Assembly (NCBI GenBank): GCA_002386525.1
Contig: DGIS01000020.1
Span: 206,386-214,315, forward strand
Length of the DNA: 7,930 nt
Direction: 5' to 3'
Source: Sphingobacterium sp. UBA4616
GTDB taxonomy: Bacteria > Bacteroidota > Bacteroidia > Sphingobacteriales > Sphingobacteriaceae
A program made the translations under genes and the position numbers. Shown here piece after piece: positions 1 to 5,755 of this stretch. Under the pieces are notes generated by a model. The model saw nothing but the letters and a program-made list of their open reading frames with translations. It had not been told where the DNA came from and made no database searches. Positions within the stretch are counted from its first letter, which is position 1. Every line of letters starts with the position of its first letter.

Positions 1-7
1 CCCTTCT

Positions 8-991
8 TTATTTAGTAAGATATGCTTGAACATAGTCATAGCTCTTTTTAAGGCTCTCCATTTTATTTGGCATATCAATATTATCCTGTTCAACAAAGGC
101 ATATTTAAGTCCCGATTTGTTTTTTTCTTTGACAATTTCAGGGAAATTGATGCTGCCTGTTCCCACCTCAGTATACTTAATATCCTTGAAAATTTGCTCG
201 ATAGGCAAATTCCCATCTTTAGGCCACTCAATAGGATTGGATTTTGTTTTATCCATATCTTTGACATGCCACAGTTTAAAACGATTTGGAAACTTTTCGA
301 AGAGCGCTATCGGGTTTTTACCAGCTTTCTCTGCCCAGAAAAGGTCTAACTCAAAATCAACCAGGTCTGGCTCGGTAAATGCAAGCATTACCTCTTCTCC
401 GGTTGTATTATTTCCAAGATCCCTGAATTCCCAGAAGTGGTTGTGATAAGCTATATTTAAACCTAATTTTTTAGCCTGCTCACCAGCTTTATTCAATTGC
501 TCCGCAGCATAGAGATAATCGTCTTTTTTCAATGCGTTAAGATCGAACATCGGGGTTACAGGAGCAATTACATATTCTTGACCAAGTTCTTTTGCCGCAT
601 CAAAATAAACAGCTATGTCCTCTTTGTCTGTATGTACTTTACTCAGGTATTTGGCCATGTCGTAATGACCTGAATGTGTTTTGAGACCATTGTCATCCAA
701 TATTTTCTTCAACTCTTTGTAGGGCAATTTCCAAAACTGCTTAGCCGTAGGGTCGATCCCATAAAGCTCAACGTGTTTGTACCCAATTTTGGCAATTTGT
801 TCTAAAGATCCTTTTGGGTCTTTATCCATCAAATCACGAATGGAATAAAGCTGTACGCCTATATTCTGTAATGGATTGTCGCTGATTGCCCCAGCTTTAT
901 TTTGACAGGATATAAAGTTGGGCACCAGATAAGCTGCCGAAATACCTATTCCAGCTTGCTTTAAAAATTGACGGCGAGAATTGTTCATCAT
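8..991 (-). CDS. Tat-exported sugar phosphate isomerase/epimerase-like TIM-barrel protein
   Basis: This is a 327-residue protein of the xylose isomerase-like TIM-barrel superfamily (AP endonuclease 2 fold). The N-terminus has a twin-arginine signal (SRRQFLK, residues 5-11), a hydrophobic stretch, and a Cys at 29 in a lipobox-like FISC. It is therefore probably exported folded and possibly lipidated. The barrel starts at NIGVQLYS (43-50). Candidate metal and active-site residues are E75 in VELYG, H183/H185/E188 in YHNHFWEF, D216 in ELDLFW, H242 and D245 in HVKD, and E301 in VEQD. Family members act on sugars or sugar derivatives; the substrate cannot be read from this sequence. Two ATGs are adjacent (MMNN), so the start may be one codon later, and there is no clear Shine-Dalgarno. 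The gene follows the frr terminator and so appears to have its own promoter. The full length is present, with the stop 8 bases from the window edge. Fold and export signal are confident; the reaction is not. Confidence 0.87.
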   Translation of the reverse strand: MMNNSRRQFLKQAGIGISAAYLVPNFISCQNKAGAISDNPLQNIGVQLYSIRDLMDKDPKGSLEQIAKIGYKHVELYGIDPTAKQFWKLPYKELKKILDDNGLKTHSGHYDMAKYLSKVHTDKEDIAVYFDAAKELGQEYVIAPVTPMFDLNALKKDDYLYAAEQLNKAGEQAKKLGLNIAYHNHFWEFRDLGNNTTGEEVMLAFTEPDLVDFELDLFWAEKAGKNPIALFEKFPNRFKLWHVKDMDKTKSNPIEWPKDGNLPIEQIFKDIKYTEVGTGSINFPEIVKEKNKSGLKYAFVEQDNIDMPNKMESLKKSYDYVQAYLTK

Positions 992-1010
992 ATAATTGAT
1001 TACTTGTTAG

Positions 1011-1023
1011 TGTACAATGTACA
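1011..1023. promoter_or_regulatory. 13-bp palindrome upstream of the isomerase gene, candidate operator
   Basis: TGTACAATGTACA is an inverted repeat of TGTACA around one central base. Each arm is itself palindromic, so it is also a direct repeat. It lies 20-32 bases upstream of the start codon, where the -7 region or transcription start would be expected. A repressor site is plausible. No regulator is encoded next to it, and no convincing TTTG/TAnnTTTG promoter pair was found around it. Confidence 0.4.
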
Positions 1024-1178
1024 ATTATTTGTTTAAAAATCAATGGTGCAACAAGGAATATTTTGAAAGATGCGTTGAGTTTAAAATACTAAATATTTGG
1101 AAAGCAATAGTTTATAAGTGGATAAGTATGGTCTTTTGAGAGTTAAGGTGGATCACTAGTGTCGGATGACTTTACAAA

Positions 1179-1210
1179 AAAAAAGGTCTGAATACTTTCA
1201 GACCTTTTTT
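1179..1210 (-). terminator. Rho-independent terminator after frr
   Basis: This is a hairpin with an 8-bp core stem GGTCTGAA/TTCAGACC (1185-1192 and 1197-1204) and a 4-base loop TACT. It is flanked by A6 on the left and T6 on the right, which extend the stem. On the minus strand the stem is followed by a run of nine Ts (1184 down to 1176), starting 18 bases past the frr stop. It would also work on the plus strand, but no plus-strand gene runs into it. It separates the pyrH-frr unit from the isomerase gene. Confidence 0.9.
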
Positions 1211-1228
1211 CTATTTAAGTAGGAAGAC

Positions 1229-1792
1229 TTAAACAGTCATGATATCTTTTTCTTTTAGTTCAGCCAATTTATCAACTTTTACAATGAATGCGTCCGTTAA
1301 CTTTTGGACTTCACCTTCGGCAGTTTTAATTTCATCTTCTGACGCACCATCATTTTTCAATTTCTTGATGGACTCATTGACATCCTTACGGATGTTACGA
1401 ATACCGATACGGCCTCTTTCAGTTTCTTCTTTTACCTTCTTAACTAGATCACGTCTCCTTTCTTCTGTTAAAGGGGGAACATTCAGACGAATAACGATAC
1501 CATCGTTCTGCGGGTTGATGCCTAGGTTAGCGTCTGTGATAGATTTTTCAATTGCGTTGATAAGCGATTTCTCCCAAGGCTGAATAACAATAGTCCGTGC
1601 ATCAGTCGTATTGATGTTTGCCACTTGTGAAAGTGGAGTGGCGCTACCATAATAGTCTACTGAAATACCATCTAACATAGATGGAGAAGCTTTACCGGCA
1701 CGAATTTTAGTTAATTCGGATTCGGTGTGAGCAACTGCTTTGGACATCTTGTCTTTACAATCGTCCAATTCAATTGAAATTAGTTCGTTCAT
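1229..1792 (-). CDS. frr: Ribosome recycling factor
   Basis: RRF works in the cytoplasm with EF-G to split the post-termination ribosome and release mRNA and tRNA. At 187 residues it has the usual family length. The three-helix-bundle domain is formed by residues 1-30 and 105-185, and the beta domain by about 31-104. Family signatures seen are KIRAGKASPSML (29-40), the VPPLTEERRRDL hinge and helix start (105-116), and GRIGIRNIRKD (127-137) with the conserved arginine at 132. The start gives the normal RRF N-terminus. The gene is 28 bases downstream of pyrH in the same direction, the standard pyrH-frr pair, and is closed by a strong terminator. Nothing is missing or odd. Confidence 0.98.
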   Translation of the reverse strand: MNELISIELDDCKDKMSKAVAHTESELTKIRAGKASPSMLDGISVDYYGSATPLSQVANINTTDARTIVIQPWEKSLINAIEKSITDANLGINPQNDGIVIRLNVPPLTEERRRDLVKKVKEETERGRIGIRNIRKDVNESIKKLKNDGASEDEIKTAEGEVQKLTDAFIVKVDKLAELKEKDIMTV

Positions 1793-1820
1793 ATAAGATT
1801 ACGTTTTTAACAGATTTAAA

Positions 1821-2525
1821 TTATTTAACCACAGTTCCAACATGTTCACCATTAGCAAGTTTTAATAAATTGCCTGGTTTGTTCATATCAAATACGATGA
1901 TTGGTAATTTGTTTTCTTGACAAAGGGTAAAGGCAGTCATATCCATGACATTTAATCCTTTCTCATAAACCTCTGTGAATGATATTTCCTCAAATTTTGT
2001 TGCACTAGGATCTTTTTCCGGATCAGCAGTGTAAATACCATCTACACGTGTTCCTTTCAATACTGCATCTGCATTGATTTCGATCGCACGTAAAGATGCA
2101 GCAGTATCCGTTGTGAAGTAGGGATTTCCAGTACCAGCTCCGAAAATAACAATACGGCCTTTTTCCAAGTGGCGAACGGCTCTTCTACGAATAAAGGGCT
2201 CACATATTTGCTCCATTTTGATCGCAGTAAGCAAACGTGTCTTTTTCCCAACTTTCTCAAGTGCATCCTGCAGTGCCATGCTATTGATGACTGTGGCAAG
2301 CATGCCCATATAGTCTGCTTGAACACGGTCCATTCCTGATTTTTCAGCGCTTAAACCACGGTAAATATTACCGCCACCGATAACAATTGCAATTTCTAAA
2401 CCTTGATCGTGAATTTCTTTGATATCATTAGCGTATTGTGATACACGGTTAATATCGATACCATAGCTTTGGTCACCCATTAAGGATTCACCGCTAAGTT
2501 TTAATAAGATACGTTTGTATTTCAT
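1821..2525 (-). CDS. pyrH: UMP kinase (uridylate kinase)
   Basis: This is the bacterial-type UMP kinase of the amino acid kinase fold. It phosphorylates UMP to UDP with ATP in pyrimidine nucleotide synthesis, in the cytoplasm and as a hexamer. At 234 residues it has the usual length. Motifs in order are LKLSGESL (8-15, phosphate loop), IGGGNIYRG (49-57), [12 protein letters not shown] (70-81), the UMP-binding [13 protein letters not shown] (131-143), [13 protein letters not shown] (157-169, nucleotide binding) and MDMTAF (194-199). The gene is followed by frr. Upstream is bshA, not the rpsB-tsf pair often found before pyrH. A -7-like box lies 30 bases before the start, so pyrH-frr probably has its own promoter in addition to any read-through from bshA. 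Confidence 0.98.
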   Translation of the reverse strand: MKYKRILLKLSGESLMGDQSYGIDINRVSQYANDIKEIHDQGLEIAIVIGGGNIYRGLSAEKSGMDRVQADYMGMLATVINSMALQDALEKVGKKTRLLTAIKMEQICEPFIRRRAVRHLEKGRIVIFGAGTGNPYFTTDTAASLRAIEINADAVLKGTRVDGIYTADPEKDPSATKFEEISFTEVYEKGLNVMDMTAFTLCQENKLPIIVFDMNKPGNLLKLANGEHVGTVVK

Positions 2526-2534
2526 AATTGTTTT

Positions 2535-2551
2535 TTTGGAAATTTTCCAAA
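2535..2551. promoter_or_regulatory. 17-bp inverted repeat in the pyrH leader
   Basis: TTTGGAAA and TTTCCAAA form perfect 8-base arms around one central T. The repeat lies between the putative -7 box and the pyrH start codon, over the expected transcription start. It has no T-run after it on the minus strand, so it is not a terminator. An operator or a short 5' mRNA hairpin are both possible. Confidence 0.4.
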
Positions 2552-2554
2552 GGT

Positions 2555-2562
2555 CAAAGATA
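2555..2562 (-). promoter_or_regulatory. Candidate -7 promoter element for pyrH-frr
   Basis: On the minus strand this reads TATCTTTG, an exact match to the Bacteroidota -7 consensus TAnnTTTG. It ends 30 bases before the pyrH ATG, which would give a leader of roughly 20 bases. No clear TTTG is seen at the usual -33 spacing; the upstream DNA is an A-rich run. It is a candidate on the -7 box alone. Confidence 0.45.
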
Positions 2563-2599
2563 AAATATTTTTTTTATCCCCTAGGACTTAAAGTGATAT

Positions 2600-3742
2600 T
2601 TATTGTGGTTTTATTGTTTCACTAATGACTTTTTGGTAATATTGCTCATAAAGAGGCATAATATTAGACAATTGGAATTCTTTGGCGTGATTTAATGCTG
2701 CTTCTTTAAATTTATCTAGACGCTCACCATCTTCCAGAATATAAATTGCATTTTTTGCCATGTCATCCACATCGCCCACCGCACTGAGAAATCCAGTTAC
2801 ACCATTTTCATTCAGTTCAGGTAAACCACCGGTATTGGAAGAAATCACCGGAACTTGACAGGCCATGGCCTCTAGTGCTGCGAGTCCGAAGCTTTCCGAG
2901 CTTGAAGGCATTAGGAAAAGATCCGATACAGACAGTATTTCTTCCACTGCATCTTGTTTACCCAAGAAACGTATGTCTTGACATACATTAAGTTCTCTCG
3001 AAAGCTCTTCTGCGTTTCGACGCTCAGGACCATCTCCTACCATTAAGAGCTTCGAAGGGATTACATCATGTACTTTCTTAAAAATACGAATGACATCTTC
3101 AGTATTTTTAACCTTTCTGAAGTTGGACGTATGAACCAATATCCGTTCATTGCCCGGAGCAATCGCTTTTTTGAAATGTGAACGGTCTTTATTGCTGAAC
3201 CTGTCCAAATCAATAAAGTTTGGGATCACCTTGATGTCGCGGGTAATGTCAAAGTATCCCAGCGTCTGATCTTTTAGATTCTGTGATACAGCAGTTACGC
3301 CATCTGATTGATTGATGGAGAATGTAACAACGGGACTAAAACTCTTGTCCTTACCTACAAGTGTAATATCTGTGCCATGCAAGGTTGTTACTACCGGAAT
3401 ATTAATGCCATAGGTAGTAAGCAAGATCTGTTTTGCCATAAATGCCGCTGATGCATGTGGGATTGCATAGTGGACGTGGATCAAATCCAACTTTTCGAAA
3501 CGAACAACATCTACCAGTTTGCTGGCTAATGCAGATTCATAGGGTAGAAAGTCAAAAAGCGGATATTGCGAAACAGCTACCTCATGGTAGTATAGGTTTT
3601 CAGAAAAGAAATCCAGCCGTGCAGGTTGTCGATAGGTAATAAAATGGATCTCATGTCCATTAGCGGCCAAAGCCTTTCCTAGTTCGGTTGCAACTACACC
3701 ACTTCCACCAAAGGTGGGATAACAAACAATTCCTATTTTCAT
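2600..3742 (-). CDS. bshA: N-acetyl-alpha-D-glucosaminyl L-malate synthase (bacillithiol synthesis)
   Basis: BshA is a GT4-family, GT-B fold glycosyltransferase. It joins GlcNAc from UDP-GlcNAc to L-malate, the first step of bacillithiol, a low-molecular-weight thiol for redox control and detoxification. The start chosen gives MKIGIVCYPTFGGSG, the family's usual N-terminus, and 380 residues. A longer reading from 3778 would add 12 residues that family members lack. Seen in order: the donor-side loop GGSGVVATELG (12-22), LIHVHYAIPHA (87-97), TLHGTDITLVG (120-130), HTSNFRKVKN (204-213), and the GT4 E-x7-E motif in ESFGLAALE (E283, E291) followed by TGGLPEL. The gene is first in a minus-strand run with pyrH 74 bases downstream. 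bshB and bshC are not in the window. No clear promoter was found upstream. Confidence 0.93.
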   Translation of the reverse strand: MKIGIVCYPTFGGSGVVATELGKALAANGHEIHFITYRQPARLDFFSENLYYHEVAVSQYPLFDFLPYESALASKLVDVVRFEKLDLIHVHYAIPHASAAFMAKQILLTTYGINIPVVTTLHGTDITLVGKDKSFSPVVTFSINQSDGVTAVSQNLKDQTLGYFDITRDIKVIPNFIDLDRFSNKDRSHFKKAIAPGNERILVHTSNFRKVKNTEDVIRIFKKVHDVIPSKLLMVGDGPERRNAEELSRELNVCQDIRFLGKQDAVEEILSVSDLFLMPSSSESFGLAALEAMACQVPVISSNTGGLPELNENGVTGFLSAVGDVDDMAKNAIYILEDGERLDKFKEAALNHAKEFQLSNIMPLYEQYYQKVISETIKPQ

Positions 3743-3858
3743 CTGCGTAATTATGTCTGAGCGTATATTTAACTGCATCTCTAGTATGCACTGTTCAATT
3801 TTGTTTAAAGGCTAACGTGAACCTCATGTTAGTATTCCGACTATTTTCGTCTAAACAC

Positions 3859-3876
3859 ATGCGATGTTTATCGCAT
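3859..3876. repeat. Inverted repeat ATGCGAT-GTTT-ATCGCAT
   Basis: Perfect 7-base arms with a 4-base loop, more GC-rich than the surrounding DNA. It has no T-run on either side, so it is not a simple terminator. It lies 117 bases upstream of bshA and could be an operator or a structured leader element. Confidence 0.5.
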
Positions 3877-3896
3877 ATATAGTACATTTATTCATC

Positions 3897-3938
3897 AGAC
3901 AACGAAGAAGCAATTTTAGTCTAACGATTGTCTTCTTC
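3897..3938. repeat. Two overlapping, mutually exclusive inverted repeats
   Basis: Pair one is GAAGAAG+CAAT (3904-3914) with ATTG+T+CTTCTTC (3927-3938): an 11-bp stem with one bulged T and a 12-base loop. Pair two is AGACAACG (3897-3904) with CGATTGTCT (3925-3933), with one bulged A. Both use bases 3927-3933, so they cannot form together. This resembles a switchable fold, but the same pattern can arise by chance in AT-rich DNA. Confidence 0.35.
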
Positions 3939-3943
3939 AATCA

Positions 3944-3961
3944 TTTCATGAAAACATGAAA
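3944..3961. repeat. Inverted repeat TTTCATG-AAAA-CATGAAA
   Basis: Perfect 7-base arms with an A4 loop, 142 bases upstream of the DUF1003 start codon. It has no flanking T-run. It is a candidate protein-binding palindrome in the divergent region; no specific regulator can be named. Confidence 0.4.
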
Positions 3962-4039
3962 AATTGAGGATGCTTATTCCTAAATTTTGTGCTGCAAATT
4001 TCGACTATTTATGCGTAAAATAACAAAAACCAATTGCCA

Positions 4040-4082
4040 TAGTTTTGTGAATTTTTTGATTGGTTAAAAAGCGCTATCTTTA
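4040..4082 (+). promoter_or_regulatory. Candidate promoter elements for the DUF1003-arfB unit
   Basis: Two -7-like boxes are present. TAGTTTTG at 4040-4047 matches TAnnTTTG exactly but has no TTTG at -33. TATCTTTA at 4075-4082 matches 7 of the 8-position pattern and has TTTG at 4055-4058, 16 bases upstream, which is slightly short for the Bacteroidota spacing. The second box would start transcription about 15 bases before the ATG. Which one is used cannot be settled by eye. Confidence 0.35.
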
Positions 4083-4102
4083 AATAGACATTTAATCGGT
4101 AT

Positions 4103-4780
4103 ATGGATAACTTTATAAGTGATATTTCAGGACAGCAATTTCCTTCTGAACAACGTATTTTGGGGGCTTCAATTCGACAGCCAATTTTTAAACTTATAAA
4201 AAAGGAGTATCCGAGCTTTGGTAAAGATAAATACATCGCTTCCACAGAGTTGACACGGTTCAAAGAAGCTTATATATCCGAATTTTTAAGGGATGAGTCG
4301 GGACAGTTAAGTCAACTGGATCAACAGGTAATTGATAGCTTCAAGGAAAATAAGGTAATCAGCGCGAGTCTGGATGGAGATACAAATGAACCGATCAGCT
4401 TAGGGGACAAAGTTGCAGATAAAGTGGCTGAATTTGGTGGAAGCTGGGTATTTATTATTTCCTTTATCTTTTTTTTGATCGTTTGGATCTTAGCCAATAT
4501 CTATTGGTTAAATAATAAAGGTTTTGATCCCTATCCCTTTATTTTACTTAACCTGATTCTGTCCTGTGTGGCAGCGTTACAGGCTCCCGTTATTATGATG
4601 AGCCAAAATAGGCAGGAAGATAAAGATCGCGAACGGGCAAGAAATGATTATATGGTTAACTTAAAAGCTGAACTCGAAATTAGGGAATTGCATGAGAAAA
4701 TTGATCACCTCATTATCCGCAAAGAGCAAGAACTTGCCGAAGTACAACGGGACCAAGTGGAAAATTGGGTTTTTTACTAA
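4103..4780 (+). CDS. DUF1003 family membrane protein
   Basis: This 225-residue protein has an unknown biochemical role. The N-terminal cytoplasmic region (1-100) includes GQQFPSEQRILGASIRQPI, a common DUF1003-type preamble. The DUF1003 core starts at LGDKVADKVAEFGGSWVFI (100-118). Two membrane segments follow (about 114-135 and 145-166), separated by the short loop NNKGFDPYPF. After them comes the hallmark APVIMMSQNRQ-x2-KDR-x3-R-x-DY (161-183), then a charged, probably coiled-coil tail (184-215). The N-terminal part has no cysteine, so it cannot hold the zinc-type Cys cluster seen in some relatives. The protein ends NWVFY. The gene heads a short unit with arfB. Family assignment is firm; function is not known. 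Confidence 0.92.
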   Translation: MDNFISDISGQQFPSEQRILGASIRQPIFKLIKKEYPSFGKDKYIASTELTRFKEAYISEFLRDESGQLSQLDQQVIDSFKENKVISASLDGDTNEPISLGDKVADKVAEFGGSWVFIISFIFFLIVWILANIYWLNNKGFDPYPFILLNLILSCVAALQAPVIMMSQNRQEDKDRERARNDYMVNLKAELEIRELHEKIDHLIIRKEQELAEVQRDQVENWVFY

Positions 4781-4785
4781 AAAAA

Positions 4786-4821
4786 ATGGAAAAGATAGAA
4801 GAAGCATTTAAAGAAAAATGA
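4786..4821 (+). CDS. Possible 11-codon mini-ORF coupled to arfB
   Basis: This short frame reads MEKIEEAFKEK and then TGA. It begins 5 bases after the DUF1003 stop, and its TGA overlaps the arfB start as ATGA (4818-4821). It fills the gap between the two genes exactly. It could be a leader peptide that hands ribosomes to arfB, or a chance frame in a purine-rich spacer. The ATGA overlap is the only evidence. Confidence 0.25.
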   Translation: MEKIEEAFKEK

Positions 4822-5222
4822 ATTTAGAAGGAGTAATAGGCGAACTGACGTTTAAGTTTTCCAGGTCGGGCGGAGCAGGTGGACAACACGTAAACAAGGT
4901 GTCATCCAAAGTATTGCTGCAGTGGAATGTCGAGGTTTCCACAGCTGTTTCTGTTGAAGAAAAAGCGATGATTTATACAGTTTTGGCAAATCGCATAAAT
5001 AAATATGGAATATTGCAACTGGAATGTGATATCGATCGATCACAGATTCGGAATAAAGAAATTGCAATCGATCGCTTTAGGCGTATTTTGGAGTCCGCGC
5101 TTGTACCAATAAAGGCCCGAAAGAAAACAAGAATACCTTATTCAAGCATTTTAAAAAGGTTAGACAGAAAGAAGCAACAAGCTCAACTGAAAGCTTCACG
5201 CAAGAAGAACTTCGAAGATTAA
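4818..5222 (+). CDS. arfB: Alternative ribosome-rescue factor ArfB (peptidyl-tRNA hydrolase)
   Basis: ArfB enters stalled ribosomes on mRNAs lacking a stop codon and hydrolyses the peptidyl-tRNA. The protein has 134 residues, close to the 140 of the E. coli protein. It is much too short for RF1/RF2 and lacks their codon-recognition domains. The catalytic loop is seen as SRSGGAGGQHVNKVSSKV (15-32), with GGQ at 21-23. The C-terminus (from about 100) is strongly basic, with KARKKTRIPYSSILKRL and then RKKQQAQLKASRKK, matching the ArfB tail that inserts into the mRNA entry channel. It is downstream of the DUF1003 gene and probably co-transcribed with it. A 6-bp hairpin across its stop codon (5215-5233) is too weak to call a terminator. 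Confidence 0.93.
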   Translation: MNLEGVIGELTFKFSRSGGAGGQHVNKVSSKVLLQWNVEVSTAVSVEEKAMIYTVLANRINKYGILQLECDIDRSQIRNKEIAIDRFRRILESALVPIKARKKTRIPYSSILKRLDRKKQQAQLKASRKKNFED

Positions 5223-5266
5223 ATTCGAATCTTTAATAAAAAGTATTGTTTATCAGTCATTTATTT

Positions 5267-5308
5267 TAAAACTAAAAATATAGTTGTAAAACTAAATATT
5301 TAGTTTTA
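5267..5308. promoter_or_regulatory. Tandem double operator for the BlaI-family repressor
   Basis: Two 22-bp copies lie head to tail, at 5267-5288 and 5287-5308, with 19 of 22 positions identical. Both have the core AACTA-N6-TAGTT. The right copy is a perfect palindrome over all 22 bases. The left is a degenerate one. Their centres are 20 bp apart, about two helix turns, so two repressor dimers would bind on the same face. The right site contains TAGTTTTA, a near match to the TAnnTTTG -7 box, and another -7-like box, TATTTTTT, is at 5335-5342. The sites lie 50 bases before the repressor start, in line with autorepression of BlaI/MecI systems. That the adjacent repressor is what binds is an inference. 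Confidence 0.75.
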
Positions 5309-5357
5309 ACTTAGAGAACGTATTATTATTACAGTATTTTTTTATTCTATAGAGGTT

Positions 5358-5726
5358 ATGGAAGATTTTAAAGAGTTAACGAAAGCTGAAGAGCAAATTA
5401 TGAAAGAGCTCTGGGAGATGGAGCGTGGCTTTGTCAAAGAGATTATTGATCGGTTGCCAGAACCGAAACCTGCCTACAATACAGTGTCGACTATCGTTCG
5501 TATTCTCGAAACGAAGGGTTTTGTGACGCATGAATCTTTTGGAAAAAGCCATCAGTATTTACCGAAGATTTCAAAAGAGGAATATAAGAAAGGTCTTACA
5601 GGAAAATTACTAACCAATTATTTTGATAATTCCCCCAAAAGTATGCTTTCTTATTTTTTGGAAGAGAATAGATTAGACGTTAGGGAACTTGATGAAATCC
5701 TGTCTATAATTGAACGTAATAAATAA
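5358..5726 (+). CDS. BlaI/MecI-family transcriptional repressor
   Basis: This is a 122-residue winged-helix repressor, the normal length for the family. LTKAEEQIMKELWEMERGFVKEIIDRL is helix 1-2. The recognition region is KPAYNTVSTIVRILETKGFV (37-56), followed by the wing THESFGKSHQYLPKIS. The C-terminal dimerisation half (74-122) contains SMLSYFLEEN. This aligns by eye with the staphylococcal segment cut between Asn101 and Phe102, but here the pair is Tyr99-Phe100. Family members bind DNA as dimers and are inactivated by proteolysis under control of a partner M56 membrane peptidase, which is the next gene, 29 bases on. The double palindrome just upstream is the likely operator, so it should repress its own operon. 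No beta-lactamase gene is nearby, so the blaI or mecI name would mislead. Confidence 0.93.
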   Translation: MEDFKELTKAEEQIMKELWEMERGFVKEIIDRLPEPKPAYNTVSTIVRILETKGFVTHESFGKSHQYLPKISKEEYKKGLTGKLLTNYFDNSPKSMLSYFLEENRLDVRELDEILSIIERNK

Positions 5727-5755
5727 CAACCAAAACCTTTATAAACTTTTTGATT

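Larger units (their letters stand above)
3743..4102. other. Divergent intergenic region between bshA and the DUF1003 gene
   Basis: About 360 bases without a supportable gene. It must hold the promoters for bshA (leftward) and for the DUF1003-arfB pair (rightward). It contains several compact inverted repeats, listed separately. A looser pair AACCAAT/ATTGGTT (4028-4034, 4059-4065) encloses a TAGTTTTG box. No tRNA or known riboswitch was recognised. A possible minus-strand reading frame at 4009-4263 runs into the DUF1003 gene on the opposite strand and resembles no known protein, so it is not annotated. Confidence 0.7.

Noticed and set aside
3743..3778. 12-residue N-terminal extension of BshA from an upstream ATG
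   Set aside because: The family's conserved N-terminus begins at the internal MKIGIVCYP, and the extra residues resemble nothing in the family.
4009..4263. Minus-strand 84-residue frame in the divergent region
   Set aside because: More than half of it lies antisense to the firmly assigned DUF1003 gene, and the translation shows no recognisable family or signal.
5032..5077. Repeated ATCGATCG within arfB
   Set aside because: Both copies encode Ile-Asp-Arg in the normal reading frame, so coding sequence explains them.
5215..5233. AAGATT/AATCTT hairpin at the end of arfB as a terminator
   Set aside because: It has only six AT-rich pairs, spans the stop codon and has no T-run after it.
5750..5755. 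TTG start two codons before the M56 gene's ATG
   Set aside because: An ATG follows two codons later, leaves the first membrane segment complete, and needs no unusual start.
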